A stretch of 64,000 nucleotides of DNA from Roseiarcus sp963696665 (GCA_963696665.1 CAVOLE010000031.1:1-64000), one strand, 5' to 3'. Counted from the stretch's first letter, positions 44,626-56,360 are shown. Notes: generated by a model from the letters alone, not told the origin. Numbers and translations are program-made.

Positions 44626-47600
44626 CTACATCCGCCCCTTGGCCAGCGCCGCCAGGCTCGTCTGCGTCCGATGGCTAGCGAAGGCGGCGGCGACATCCGG
44701 GCCGACCTTGAGGCGCCAGTTGGGGCGTTCGCGGTCGGTTCCGGGCAGATTGGTCGCGACCGTTTCGCCCACAAGGTCGTCGAACTGCGCATGAGCGAAC
44801 ATCGACGCCGAGCCGCCGATCAGCGCGTGAACGGCGGCCGCCGTCGTGTCGGGAAGCGGCCCGTCCTCCGTCTGTGAGACTGTGAAGCCCGCCTCGCCAA
44901 GCGCGCGCAGAAGCGCCCGCTTCTCCTCGCGTCGCGCGGCGATCGCCTCGCCCGCCTTGGCCAGGCTCAAAAGACCGAGAGACAGCCGTTCGGCGATGTC
45001 GGCGCCTTGCCACCAGCCAGCGAGCGTCGGCAGATCATGCGTTGCGACACAGGCGACGGAAGTGGGCGGATAGGACGCGGGAGACACGAACTCCACGCCC
45101 TTGCGCTCGAACCATAGCACCCGCATGCCGGTGATGTTGGCGCGCGTCAGCCGATCGCGGAAACCATCGGCGACAGTGCCGAGGTCTTCGCCCACCACCA
45201 TGCACTGCGCGCGTTCGCTCTCGAGCGCGATATGGCCGATGAGGTCCTCGAGCGGATAGGAGAGATAGGCGCCCTCCGCCGGACGCGCGCCGTCGGGGAT
45301 GAGGAAGAGACGCTGCAGGCCCATCGCGTGGTCGATGCGCAGCATCCCGGCGTGGCGCATGTTGGCGCGGTAGACGGCGCTGAGCGAAGCCCAGCCCTCG
45401 CGCGCGCCGGCTAGCGGATTGGGCGCCGGAAGGCGCCAGTTCTGCCCCTGGACGGAAAAAGGATCGGGCGGCGCGCCGATCGTGACCCCGCGCGCGAGCG
45501 CTCGAGCGTGCGCCCAGGATTCGGAGCCGTCCGGCGCGGCCCCGACGGCGAGGTCGCGGTAGAGGCCAATTTCCAGGCCTCGGTTTCGCGCGCGCTCGGC
45601 GGCTTGCCCAAGCTGGCGGTCGGCGAGCCATTGGCAAAAGAGGGCGAATTCGAAGCCGTGGCGGCTGCGTTCGATCGCATGGTCGATCGCCTTGGGATCG
45701 CCGTCGCGCAGATCCTGCGGCCAGAGACGCCAATTCTCGCCGGCCTCTCCGTCGGCGGCAGCCTGGAAGGCGCCGAAACGGCGCAACGCTTCGCCGCCCG
45801 ATCTTGCGAAGGCATGGTAGCTGGCGACGATTGGATCGCTTGGCCGCGCCGCGCGGAGACGGGCGAAGGCCGCGCTTCGGGCTTCGAGCGCCGCGCGCTT
45901 GGCAAGCCACACCTCCTCGTACTCGACATACTGGGTCTCGGAAGCGGCGGCGAACTCAGGCGCCAACGCCGCAAGCGCGGCGTTCAGCGCCTCGTCCCGC
46001 GGCAGGCCTGCGTCGTCGAGCGCGTCGATGAAGATCGGATCGATGAACCGGCGGTCCGAGGGGTAATAAGGGCTCGCCCGCTCCCGGTCGCGCGGGAACA
46101 GCATATGCAGCGGGCTGACGCCGAGATAGGCCGCGCCCGCCTGGCCTGCCTTTTCCCCTGCGAGTGCGAGCGCCGAAAAGTCGCCGATCCCTTGGTCGCG
46201 ACCGTCCTTGTCGGCGCGACGCAGGGCGTAGAGCTGGGCGGCGACGCCGAAGCGCTTGCGCGCGGCCGCTTTGGGACTGTAGGCCTCAGGCGGCGCGATG
46301 GTGAGCGCGCATGCGACGCCGCCGACAATGAGACGGTGGCGCGCCGATGGGCAGCGTCGGCAGCGCGATTGCGCGCTCGGAGACGAAGCGTCCGTCCGGC
46401 AGATCGCGCCGCACGCCGTCGGCGGCTTCGATCGACCATTCGGCGGCGGCGCCGTCCTCCCGCTCGATCCGAGCATCGGTTTTGCCAGGCGCATCGCGCA
46501 AGGGCGCGACGAGCGGCTCGCCATGGCGCAGCACAAGCGAGAAGGGCAGGCGGCGGCGCTGCGTCTCGTCGATGAGGCGAGTAAGGCTTTCGCGCGCCTG
46601 GGCTTCGCTCTTAACTTCGAGGCTGAGCGCCCCGAGAAGCGCGATCTTGCTCTCCGGCGAAACGGTCATGCGCTTGCCGCTGACGTCCCACCATTGCGCG
46701 GCGATCCCCGCCGCGTTCGCGAGCTTGTCGACCGTCTCGACGCCGGGCGCTCCCGAATTGAGGCCGCCGCCGACCGTTGGCGCCTCCGCGAGAATGAGCG
46801 ACGAGCGGGCTTGAAGCTGGACGAGGTCAGCGAGCACGAGCCAGCGCTCAGGCGTATCGGGATCATGTGTGTCGATAAGTACACGCCACGCCATGCCGGG
46901 GCGCAGCGAGGGCAAGCGAACCTCCGCGTCCGCATTCGAGCGGTTCATCGCCACGGCCACTCGATCGACGCCGTCGTCCTGAGGCGCGGCGAAGACCGCA
47001 ACGAAAACGCCGCCCTCGGCGTCGTTCCATCCGCTCTGGGTCATCGGGCCATTGGCGTCACGCCATTCGACGTCGGGGAGCTGGCTTGCGTCGAACGGCG
47101 ACCCGGTCAGGAAAGCGTCGCGCGACAGCCCGGCGTTGGCGCGGCGAAGCGCGATGAGCCGCGTCGTGAAAGCGATCAACGAGGCGTCGGCGGCGCGCCA
47201 GTCGATCGCGCCAGTCGCGTTGTCCTGGGCATAAGCATTGTTGTTGCCGCCCTGGCTGAAGCCGAGCTCCGAGCCCATGGCTAACATCGGCGTCCCACGC
47301 GAGGCGAGCAGAAGCAGGAGCAGATTGCGCTCGTCCCGCGAACGCAATTCGACGATTCCCGGATCGTCGCTCGGCCCCTCGACGCCGTGGTTCCAACTGT
47401 CGTTATTGTCCGTGCCGTCGCGATTGTTCTCGCCGTTGGCCTCGTTGTGCTTGCGGTCGTAGGAGACGAGGTCGCGAAGCGTGAAGCCGTCGTGGGCGAC
47501 GACGAAATTGACTCCCTTGGACGGCGCGGACGCACGCGCGAACACGTCGCGCGAGCCAGCCATCCGGGTGGCGATCTCGCCGCGCAGCCCCGGGTCGCCG

Positions 47601-48781
47601 CGCCAGAAGCGGCGCGCGGCGTCGCGAAAATGGTCGTTCCATTCGGCGAATGCGGGGGGAAACTGGCCGAGGCGATAGCCGCCCGGGCCGACGTCCCAGG
47701 GCTCGGCGATGAGGCGCGCTCTGGCGAGTATGGGATCAGCGTCGAGCGCCTGGAAGAACGGCGCCTCCGGATCGAAGCCCGTGTCGCGGCGGCCGAGCGA
47801 TGTGCCGAGATCGAAGCGGAAGCCGTCGACGCCGCCCTGGACCATCCAGCGCTTGAGCGCGCCGATCGCCATTTCGATGACCAGCGGGACGGTCGAGCGC
47901 CAGGCAATTGCCGGTGCCCGCGTCGTTAACGTAGAGCTCCGGATTGTTGGGGTCGAGACGGAACCAGGCCGCATTGTCGAGCCCGCGGAACGAGAGCGTC
48001 GGCCCCAACTGGTCGCTCTCGCCGTTATGGTTGAAGACGACGTCGAGGATCGCCTCCATCCCGCCGCGTGCAGCGCGTCGGTCGCGGCGCGCACCTCCTC
48101 CCACCCGCCGGGAGCGAGGCGCGGATCAGGCGAACCGAACACGACGGCGTTATAGCCCCACGCGTTGGACAGGCCGAGCGGCGGCAGATGCCGCTCGTCG
48201 ACGAACGTGTCGGCGGGCATGATCTCGACTGCGGTGACGCCAAGCGCCGAAAGATGCGCGATCGACGCCGGATGCGCGAGGCCTGCGAAGGTTCCGCGCG
48301 CGGCTTCGGGGATCGCCGGGTTGAGCCGCGAGAAGCCGCGCAGGTTGAGCTCGTAGATGATGAGAGCCTCGGGCGCGACGCGCTTGTGTCCCGCCTCGCC
48401 TGCGGGCGGCGCTCCGGCGATCGCCTTCGGCGCGTAGGGCCCAGTGTCCTCGCCAAACGCAAACATCGAAGGGTGGAGGCGGAACGGCCGATCGAAACGC
48501 CAGGCGTAAGGATCGGCCAGCAATTTGGACGGATCAAAACGGAATCCCCGCTTCGGATCGTAGGGGCCCTGGACGCGGAAGCCGTAGCGCGCGCCGGCCC
48601 CGTACCCTGGCGCGAGGCCGCGAAAGACGCCATCGGCGTCGCGCGCCATCGGCGCGCGAACGATCTCCCGATCGCCGTCATAGATGCAGAGCGACGCGCC
48701 CTGGGCGTTGGGCAGCACGAGCGCCGCTTCGAGGCCACGCGCAGAGACGGTGACGCCACGAGCCGCCTTCGGGTCGTTCAT
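44626..48781 (-). CDS. GlgX-MalQ fusion: debranching enzyme plus 4-alpha-glucanotransferase, frameshifts
   Basis: The first 660 or so residues are an isoamylase-type GlgX: CBM48 start, GYNAVVFGSPDPRL, DVVFNHNGESDQLGPTL, VDGFRFDLGTSLGRRDTGFD, LIAEPWDVGPGGYRLG and VVAHDGFTLRDLVSYDRKHN. With no stop or Met, the frame continues (SLILAEAPTVGG) into a MalQ: AGIAAQWWDVSGKR, LYALRRADKDGRDQGIGDF, MLRIDHAMGLQRLFLIP, VGEDLGTVADGFRDRL, THDLPTLAGWW. Two slips within the GlgX part (near 48065 and 47905) and one near 46345 break the frame; net one extra base. About 1385 residues. It removes limit branches and recycles maltodextrins. Last gene of the glg operon. Confidence 0.82.
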
Positions 48782-50233
48782 TCAGGAGAGCCTGCGAGAT
48801 CGCGATAAAGCGCGGCGTATCGCTTCGCTGGGCCGCGCCACGACACGTCGGCCCGCATGCCGTTGAGCCTGAGCCGCCGTAACGTCGCCGGATCACGAGC
48901 GATATCAAGCGCGCGGTTGAGCGCATAGGTCAACGAGTTCAACCGAGGGCGGATAGAACTGGACGCCGGTCGCGACGCCCGCTGCTGTCGCCGCCTCGTT
49001 GGCGTCGATGACGGTGTCGGCGAGACCGCCGACGCGCGCCACGATCGGGGGGGCGCCGTATCGGAGCGCGCAGAGCTGGGTGAGGCCGCAAGGCTCGAAA
49101 CGCGACGGCACGACAATGAAGTCCGAACCAGCCTGGATGAGATGGGCCAGCCACTCGTCATAGCCGAGAACGCAGCGGACTGCGTCCGGCTGCGCAGCAG
49201 CGGCGGCGGCAAAGCCGCGCTCCAGCGACGGCTCGCCCGAGCCCAGCAACGCGAGCTCGCCGCCCCTGGCGACAAGAGCCGGCAGGGCCTGCAACAGCAA
49301 GTCGAGACCCTTCTGATCCGAAAGGCGTGAGATGACGCCGAACAAGGGGCGGTCGACCCGCGGCGCCAGTCCCATCTTGGTCTGTAGGGCGGTCTTGTTC
49401 CGCACGCGCATGTCGATGCGCAGCGCGCTAAAGGTTTGCGCCAGCGCGGCGTCGGTGGCCGGGTTCCAGACCGTGTCGTCGATGCCGTTCACGATCCCCT
49501 GGACGACGGGGGCGCGCGTGCGCAGGAGCCCCTCGAGCCCCATACCGAACTCGGGCGTCATGATCTCTCGCGCATAAGTCGGCGAAACCGTGGTGATGCG
49601 GTCGGAAAGCCTCAAGCCCGCCTTCAGATAGCCGACGCCGCCGTAATATTCGACCCCATCGATCGAGAGCGCGTGCGCCGGCAAGCCGAGCTCGCCGAAG
49701 GTCCAGATCGGAAACTGGCCCTGGAAGGCCATGTTGTGGACCGTAATCGCGGTTCCCGGGCGCGGCCTGTCAGCGTAGTGCATATAGGCGGGCGCGAGCG
49801 CAGCCTGCCAGTCATGCGCGTGAACGACTTGGGGCCGGAACGCGTCGATCGCCCCAAGCCCAATGTCGGCGGCGACCCGCGCAAGCGCCGCGAACCGGCG
49901 CGCATTGTCGGGCCAATCGAGCCCGTCGGGGCCAAGGTAAGGATTGCCGGGCCGGTCGTAGAGATGGGGCGCGTCGATCGCGAACAGGTTGAGGCCGGCC
50001 GCGGCGCCGGCGAGGACTCGCGCGGGGCCGCCGAACAGGTCGTCATACGTGTGGGTCGGCTGCGCCCCTTCGAGCTTGGCCATGACCCCCGGATACCCGG
50101 GCACGAGCGTTCTGATTTCGACGTTTTCGCGGGCGAGCGCGGCAGGCAATGCGCCGACGACGTCGGCTAGACCTCCTGTCTTGATAAGCGGGAAAATCTC
50201 CGAGGCGACGGAGAGAACCTTCAACTCGCTCAT
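48778..50233 (-). CDS. glgA: Glycogen synthase GlgA, one frameshift
   Basis: ADP-glucose-dependent GT5 synthase, about 484 residues. N-terminal KTGGLADVVGALPAALAREN carries the ADP-glucose-binding Lys. HAHDWQAALAPAYMHY, GVISRLSDQKGLDLLLQALP and VPSRFEPCGLTQLCALRYG follow. At about 48940 a slip after PPSVELVD sends the frame to an early stop. The correct tail (LTYALNRALDIARDP ... LAGSPE) is in another frame, with TGA 48778-48780 overlapping the next ATG. Start ATG 50231-50233 overlaps the glgC stop. Confidence 0.9.
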
Positions 50234-51513
50234 TGCGCGAGTTTGTCGATCATCGGCTGGGTGATCAAGGTGACGCCATTTTCGGTGCGGCGGAACCGTT
50301 TCGCGTCAAGCTCCGGGTCTTCGCCGACAACCAGGCCGTCGGGAATATGCACTTCGCTATCGATGATGGCTTTGGCGAGCCGTACATTGCGGCCGATCGT
50401 CACATAAGGGAGGACGACCGTCTCGTGCACCGTCGTGTACGAATGGACCCGCACGCCGGTAAAGATGAGCGAGCGGCTAAGGGAAGCGCCCGAGATAATG
50501 CACCCGCCCGACAAAAGCGACGACACCGCAAGGCCGCGGCGACCGTCCACGTCATGGACGAACTTCGCCGGCGGGGTGATCTCTCCATAGGTCCAGATCG
50601 GCCAGCCGCGATCGTAAAGGTCGAGATCGGGAACGACGTCCGTCAAGTCAATGTTGGCGCCCCAATAAGCGTCGACGGTTCCGACGTCGCGCCAATAGGG
50701 CTTGGCCTCCTCGCTCGAAGTCACGCAGGATTGCGAGAAGTGATGCGCCACCGCTTTGCCATTCTTGACCAGGTAGGGGATGATGTCCTTGCCAAAATCA
50801 TGGGCCGAATTCGGATCCGCCGCGTCGCGCTTGAGAATATCGATCAGGAATGACGTCTCGAAGACATAGATGCCCATGCTGGCAAGCGCGACGTCAGGTT
50901 TGCCGGGCATGGGAGGCGGGTTCTTCGGCTTCTCCAGGAAGGCAATGATGTTGTTCTTGGCGTCGATATGCATCACGCCGAAAGCCGTTGCTTCCTCGAG
51001 CGTCGCCTCGAGACAGCCGACGGTCACATCGGCCCCCGAGTCGACGTGCTGCTGGAGCATCTTCTCATAGTCCATCTTGTAGACATGATCCCCGGCCAGC
51101 AACACGATGAACTGGGGGCCATAACTCTCGATGATGTCTATGTTCTGGTAGACCGCGTCGGCGGTGCCGAGGTACCACATCGTCTCGGATACGCGCTGGG
51201 ACGCGGGCAGGACGTCGAAGCTCTCGTTGCGCTCGGGCCGCAGGAAGTTCCAGCCGCGCGCTAAGTGACGGATGAGACTGTGGGCCTTGTATTGCGTGGC
51301 GACTGCGATGCGGCGAATGCCGGAATTGAGCGCGTTCGACAACGCGAAATCGATAATGCGCGACTTGCCGCCAAAATAGACCGCGGGCTTGGCGCGTCTG
51401 TCGGTGAGCTCGAGCAGGCGGCTGCCTCGTCCGCCCGCCAGAACATAGGCCATGGCGTGGCGCGAAAAGGGGGCCGAAACGCCCAGTTCCTTCGCCGTTT
51501 TCAGTTTGGGCAT
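50230..51513 (-). CDS. glgC: Glucose-1-phosphate adenylyltransferase
   Basis: 427 residues. Makes ADP-glucose, the committed step of glycogen synthesis. Nucleotide-binding YVLAGGRGSRLLELTDRRAK, then VYFGGKSRIIDFALSNALNS, allosteric and catalytic parts GTADAVYQNIDIIESYGPQF, MDYEKMLQQHVDSGADVTVG, SMGIYVFETSFLIDIL and a left-handed beta-helix end. Starts 14 bases after glgB; its stop overlaps the glgA start. Confidence 0.96.
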   Translation of the reverse strand: MPKLKTAKELGVSAPFSRHAMAYVLAGGRGSRLLELTDRRAKPAVYFGGKSRIIDFALSNALNSGIRRIAVATQYKAHSLIRHLARGWNFLRPERNESFDVLPASQRVSETMWYLGTADAVYQNIDIIESYGPQFIVLLAGDHVYKMDYEKMLQQHVDSGADVTVGCLEATLEEATAFGVMHIDAKNNIIAFLEKPKNPPPMPGKPDVALASMGIYVFETSFLIDILKRDAADPNSAHDFGKDIIPYLVKNGKAVAHHFSQSCVTSSEEAKPYWRDVGTVDAYWGANIDLTDVVPDLDLYDRGWPIWTYGEITPPAKFVHDVDGRRGLAVSSLLSGGCIISGASLSRSLIFTGVRVHSYTTVHETVVLPYVTIGRNVRLAKAIIDSEVHIPDGLVVGEDPELDAKRFRRTENGVTLITQPMIDKLAQ

Positions 51514-51527
51514 CGCGAACTCCGTCG

Positions 51528-53726
51528 TCAGGCAGGCGGGCTGAAAACGAGGAACAAGGTTGCAAGCGGCGGCAATGTCAGGGTGGCCGACGCGGGGAAG
51601 CCGTGCGACGGTTGAGCTTCCGCGGTGACGCCGCCGAAATTGCCCATATTGGATCCGCCATAGGAGGCGGCGTCACTGTTCACGGCCTCGCGCCAGAAAC
51701 CCTGATAAGGCAGGCCGATACGGTAACCCACGTGCGGCTCGGGGGTGAAATTGCAGACGACCGCGACCGGCGGGTCGCTCCGCGCGCCGGAGCGCAGAAA
51801 GGCGAACACGGACTGCGTGTCGTCGGTGACTACGATCCAGCGGAAGCCGTCAGGCTCGCAATCGCGCGCATGGAGGGCGGGCGTCTCGCGATAGAGCCGG
51901 TTGAGATCGCGGATCCAGGCCTGGACGCCCTGATGCGGCCAATATTCGAGCAGCCACCAGGGAAGGGATTCGTTAGAATTCCATTCGCCTGTCTGCCCGA
52001 ACTCCTGGCCCATGAACAGCAGCTTCTTGCCTGGGTGGCCCCACATGAAGCCGTAAAAGGCGCGCGCATTGGCGAAGCGCTGCCATTCGTCGCCCGGCAT
52101 CTTGTAAATGACGGAGCGTTTGCCGTGCACGACTTCGTCGTGCGAGATCGGCAGCACGAAGTTTTCGCTGAAGGCGTAAAGGAGGCCGAAGGTCATCTTG
52201 TTGTGATGCCAGCGGCGATAGATCGGATCTTCCGACACATAGTCGAGCGTGTCGTGCATCCAGCCCATGTTCCACTTGAAGCCGAAGCCCAGGCCGCCCT
52301 GGTCCGTCGGCCGCGAAACGCCAGGAAAAGCCGTCGATTCCTCGGCGATGGTGACGCTCCCGGGAAAGGCGCCGTAGACGAGCTCGTTGGCGCGGCGCAG
52401 GAAGGCTATGGCTTCGCGGTTTTCCCGGCTGCCGTCCGGGTTCGGCAGCCATTCCCCCTCGCGGCGCGAATAGTCGAGGTAGAGCATCGAGGCGACCGCG
52501 TCGACGCGCAGTCCATCGATATGGAAGCGATCGACCCAGTAAAGCGCGTTGCAATAGAGAAAGTTGGCGACCTCGGTGCGGCCGAAATTGTAGATCGCGG
52601 TGTTCCAGTCGGGGTGGAAGCCCTTGCGTGGGTCGGCGTGCTCGTAGAGCGCGGTGCCGTCGAAGCGCGCGAGGCCGTGCGCATCGGTTGGGAAATGCGC
52701 CGGCACCCAGTCAAGGATGACGCCAAGGCCCGCGGCATGCGCCCGATCAACGAAGCGGGCGAACCCCGCCGGCTCGCCGAAGCGGCGGGTCGGCGCAAAG
52801 AGGCCGATCGGCTGATAGCCCCAGGATTCGTCGAGCGGATGCTCGCTGATCGGCAGAAGCTCGATATGGGTGTAGCCCATGTCGGCGACGTAGGGGATGA
52901 GCTGATCGGCGAGCTCGTCATAGGTCAGAAACCGTCCCCCCTCGCCGCGCCGCCAGGAGCCGAGATGGGCTTCATAAATTGACATCGGCTTGCGCCGAGG
53001 CTCGCCTTCTCGGCGCTTGGCCATATATTCCGCGTCGGTCCAGGTGAAGTCGGCGCTGTCGGCGACGACCGAAGCGGTCGAGGGCCTAAGCTCCGCCTCG
53101 AAGCCGAAAGGGTCCGCCTTCAACGGCAACAGGGCGCCGTTCGGATCCAAAAGCTCGAACTTGTAGACCGCTCCGACCGTCAATTCAGGGGCGAAAATCT
53201 CCCACAGGCCGCTGTCGAACCGCCGGCGCATCTGACAGCGCCGGCCGTCCCAACGGTTGAAGTCGCCGACGATGGAAACACGCGTCGCGTTCGGCGCCCA
53301 GACGGCGAATAGGACGCCGTCGACGCCCTCGTGACGAATGAGTTGGGCGCCAAGCCGCCGATAGAGCTGGCGATGCGTTCCTTCCCGCACCAGATAGTCG
53401 TCGAGCGGACCCAAAGCCGGGCCGAACGCGTAAGAGTCCATATACGAATGGGACCCATGCGCGGTTGTGACCTCGACCCGATAAGCGGGCCGCTCCTTGA
53501 GCGACGGGATCAGCGCCTCGAAAATGTCGTCTTTGCGCCGCGGCAGCTCAGCGATAAGCTTGCCGTTGCGGGTGAGCGCGCGCACTGAGACCGCTTCAGG
53601 CGCAAAGACGCGGATAACCCATCCAGCCGGTGTCTGGTGTGGCCCGAGCACCGCAAAAGGATCGGAACTGCGTCCAGCCGCAATCGCGTCGAGGTCTTGC
53701 TCTCGCGCTCTCCAGTCCTCCCCCAC
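51528..53726 (-). CDS. glgB: 1,4-alpha-glucan branching enzyme
   Basis: 732 residues from GTG 53724-53726, chosen because AAGGAG lies 6 bases upstream; the open frame extends 17 codons further, into the end of glgP. Two N-terminal CBM48-like domains (DPFAVLGPHQTPAGWVIRVF; VLFAVWAPNATRVSIVGDFN), then GH13 motifs DWVPAHFP, DGLRVDAVASMLYLDYSR, TIAEESTAFPGV and LPISHDEVVHGK. Introduces alpha-1,6 branches. Second gene of the operon. Confidence 0.95.
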   Translation of the reverse strand: MGEDWRAREQDLDAIAAGRSSDPFAVLGPHQTPAGWVIRVFAPEAVSVRALTRNGKLIAELPRRKDDIFEALIPSLKERPAYRVEVTTAHGSHSYMDSYAFGPALGPLDDYLVREGTHRQLYRRLGAQLIRHEGVDGVLFAVWAPNATRVSIVGDFNRWDGRRCQMRRRFDSGLWEIFAPELTVGAVYKFELLDPNGALLPLKADPFGFEAELRPSTASVVADSADFTWTDAEYMAKRREGEPRRKPMSIYEAHLGSWRRGEGGRFLTYDELADQLIPYVADMGYTHIELLPISEHPLDESWGYQPIGLFAPTRRFGEPAGFARFVDRAHAAGLGVILDWVPAHFPTDAHGLARFDGTALYEHADPRKGFHPDWNTAIYNFGRTEVANFLYCNALYWVDRFHIDGLRVDAVASMLYLDYSRREGEWLPNPDGSRENREAIAFLRRANELVYGAFPGSVTIAEESTAFPGVSRPTDQGGLGFGFKWNMGWMHDTLDYVSEDPIYRRWHHNKMTFGLLYAFSENFVLPISHDEVVHGKRSVIYKMPGDEWQRFANARAFYGFMWGHPGKKLLFMGQEFGQTGEWNSNESLPWWLLEYWPHQGVQAWIRDLNRLYRETPALHARDCEPDGFRWIVVTDDTQSVFAFLRSGARSDPPVAVVCNFTPEPHVGYRIGLPYQGFWREAVNSDAASYGGSNMGNFGGVTAEAQPSHGFPASATLTLPPLATLFLVFSPPA

Positions 53727-53746
53727 GACGGTCTCCTTAGCTGGGC

Positions 53747-56233
53747 TCAGCTTATCGGCGCGAAGGGCGCACTCCAAATTTCCTCAGCATACTCGGCAAT
53801 TGTTCGATCGGAGGAGAACCAGCCGACATTGGCCGTGTTGAGAACGCTCGAACGCAGCCAGCGGTTCCGGTCGCGCCAAGCTTCATCGATCTTCACCTGC
53901 GTCCGCCAGTAGGCGTCGAAGTCGGCGCAGATCATGAAATAATCGTGATGGGTGAGCGTGTCGACGAGGCCGTGATAACGTCCGGCGTCATCGGTCGAGA
54001 ATACGCCGGATGCGATTTCGTCGAGCGCTTCGCGCAGGATCGGGGAGGCGGAGATGTGTTCGGTCGAATCAATGCCTTTGGCGCGCGCGGTCTCGACCTC
54101 CGCCGCCGTCATGCCGAAGATGAAGATATTGTCGTCGCTCACCATGTCGCGCATCTCGACATTGGCGCCGTCGAGAGTGCCGACGGTGAGGGCGCCGTTG
54201 AGCGCCATCTTCATGTTGCCGGTGCCGGAGGCTTCCATGCCGGCGGTCGAGATCTGCTCGGAGAGGTCGGCCGCGGGCATGATGATCTCCGCCAGCGAAA
54301 CATTGTAGTTGGGCAGGAACACGACTTTCAGAAGGCCGCGCACGGTCGGGTCCGAATTGACGACCTTCGCGATGTCGATGGCGAGCTTGATGATCAGCTT
54401 GGCCTGGGCGTAGCTCGCGGCCGCCTTGCCGGCGAAGATCTTCACCCGGGGGGCGAAGTCGGTCGTCGGATTGGCGCGGATCGCATTGTAGCGCGCGACG
54501 GTTTCAATGAGGTTGAGGAGTTGGCGCTTGTATTCGTGGATCCGCTTGACCTGGACGTCGAACATCGCCTCCGGGTCGACGCGCTGCCCCACCTGATCGG
54601 CGATGACGCGCGCAAGGGCGATCTTGCGAACGCGCCGAGCCTGCGCGACGCGCGCCTGCAGCGAGGCGTCATCAGCATATGCGGCAAGGCCCTTCAGCGC
54701 GTGATAGTCGTCGAGCGCGCGCTCACCGAGAGCCGAGCGAATGATTTCGGCCAGGTCCGGATTGCACTCGATAAGCCAGCGGCGAAACGTGATGCCGTTG
54801 GTCTTGTTGACGATCCGGCCGGAATAGACCGAATTGAGAGCATGGAACACCGTCTTGCGCATCAAGTCGGTGTGCAGCGCCGAAACGCCGTTGATCTTGT
54901 GCGAGCCGATAAAGGCGAGGTTCCCCATTCTCACCCGGCGCCCAGCGTGTTCGTCGATGAGCGAAATGGAGGCGAGCAAGCCCGCGTCGACAAATCCGCG
55001 CCGCCGCGCGCTGTCGAGATGCGCCGCATTGATGAGGTAGATGATCTGCATGTGACGCGGGAGCACGCGCTCCATCAGTGGCACCGGCCAGGTTTCAAGC
55101 GCTTCCGGCAGCAGCGTGTGGTTGGTGTAGGAGAATGTAGCTTGCGTGATCGCCCAGGCCTCGTCCCACTCCACCTTGTTGAGGTCGACGAGGATGCGCA
55201 TCAGTTCCGCGATGCCGATCGCCGGATGGGTGTCGTTGAGCTGGACGGCGGCGTGCTCGCCAAGGGTGCGCACGTCGCCCCATTGTTTGATGTGGCGGCG
55301 AATGAGATCGAGCAGGGAAGCGGATGCGAAGAAATATTCCTGCCTCAGCCGCAATTCCCGCCCCGCCGGGGTCGCGTCGCTGGGGTAGAGAACCTTGGAG
55401 ATCGCTTCTGCCCGCACGGTTTCAGAAAACGCGCCGACATAGTCGCCGGCGTTGAAGGCTTCGAGCTTCAGCGGGTCGGTCGCCCGCGCCGACCATAGGC
55501 GCAGCGTGTTGACGTGCCGGCCGCGCCAGCCGACGACCGGCGTATCGTAGGCGACCGCTTCCACCGTCTCGGAGGGATGCCATATGTGGTGGGCGCGCTC
55601 GTCCTCGCCCTGAATCATTTCAACCCACCCGCCGAAGCCGATCGCGTAATTGTATTCGGGGCGGACGAATTCCCAGGGGTTTCCGTTGACCAGCCAGTCC
55701 TCCGGGGTTTCCTGTTGCCAGCCGCCGCGGATAATCTGGCGAAACAGGCCATTGTCGTAACGGATGCCGTAGCCGTGCGCGGCGATCGACAGCGTCGCCA
55801 TGCTGTCCATGAAACATGCGGCAAGGCGGCCGAGGCCGCCATTGCCGAGCGCCGCGTCGGGCTCGATCCGGCGCAGGTCCGTCAGATTGACGCCGAGCTC
55901 GTCGAGCGCTTCTGCCATCGGCTGCGCGACGCCGAGATTGGTCAAGGCGTCGAACAACAGGCGCCCGATCAGAAACTCGAGCGAAAGATAGTAGACGCGC
56001 TTGCGCCCGTCGGCATAGACGGCGTTCAGGGACTCAAGCCAACGGCCGACGATAATGTCACGCGTCGCGAACGTGACCGCCAGAAACCAATCGCGCGGGG
56101 TGGCCGCGTCCGGCGTCTTGCCCACGGCGTAAGTCAGTTTCGCCAGCACCGCCGCCTTGAGCTCCGCCGCGGAATAGGGCCGCAGCTCGGCCGCCTGAAT
56201 CGGTGGTTTGTCTCTTATCGCCAGTTCGTCCAT
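53747..56233 (-). CDS. glgP: Glycogen/maltodextrin phosphorylase
   Basis: 828 residues from ATG 56231-56233 (a TTG 13 codons upstream is in frame but has no family match). Phosphorolyses alpha-1,4 chains to glucose-1-phosphate. Motifs NPWEFVRPEYNYAIGFGG, NDTHPAIGIAELMRILVD, FDVQVKRIHEYKRQLLN and the PLP-lysine sequence EASGTGNMKMALNGALTVG near residue 669. First gene of the glg operon; 20 bases separate it from glgB. Intact. Confidence 0.96.
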   Translation of the reverse strand: MDELAIRDKPPIQAAELRPYSAAELKAAVLAKLTYAVGKTPDAATPRDWFLAVTFATRDIIVGRWLESLNAVYADGRKRVYYLSLEFLIGRLLFDALTNLGVAQPMAEALDELGVNLTDLRRIEPDAALGNGGLGRLAACFMDSMATLSIAAHGYGIRYDNGLFRQIIRGGWQQETPEDWLVNGNPWEFVRPEYNYAIGFGGWVEMIQGEDERAHHIWHPSETVEAVAYDTPVVGWRGRHVNTLRLWSARATDPLKLEAFNAGDYVGAFSETVRAEAISKVLYPSDATPAGRELRLRQEYFFASASLLDLIRRHIKQWGDVRTLGEHAAVQLNDTHPAIGIAELMRILVDLNKVEWDEAWAITQATFSYTNHTLLPEALETWPVPLMERVLPRHMQIIYLINAAHLDSARRRGFVDAGLLASISLIDEHAGRRVRMGNLAFIGSHKINGVSALHTDLMRKTVFHALNSVYSGRIVNKTNGITFRRWLIECNPDLAEIIRSALGERALDDYHALKGLAAYADDASLQARVAQARRVRKIALARVIADQVGQRVDPEAMFDVQVKRIHEYKRQLLNLIETVARYNAIRANPTTDFAPRVKIFAGKAAASYAQAKLIIKLAIDIAKVVNSDPTVRGLLKVVFLPNYNVSLAEIIMPAADLSEQISTAGMEASGTGNMKMALNGALTVGTLDGANVEMRDMVSDDNIFIFGMTAAEVETARAKGIDSTEHISASPILREALDEIASGVFSTDDAGRYHGLVDTLTHHDYFMICADFDAYWRTQVKIDEAWRDRNRWLRSSVLNTANVGWFSSDRTIAEYAEEIWSAPFAPIS

Positions 56234-56360
56234 GAAGCCCCCCAGCTGCGTCAGTCCTGGCGCGGCGTTCAATCTGCGGATCGGATTGCTGTTTAAACAC
56301 GGTGTGGGGGGCGGTACAATCTCCGATGAGCCTTGCTAACCTCATGGTCCCGATTAGCTG

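Noticed and set aside
51603..52982. 459-codon plus-strand frame
   Set aside because: Antisense shadow of glgB.
53945..55498. 517-codon open frame on the plus strand
   Set aside because: It lies entirely antisense to glgP and arises from GC-rich codon bias; no family motif is readable.
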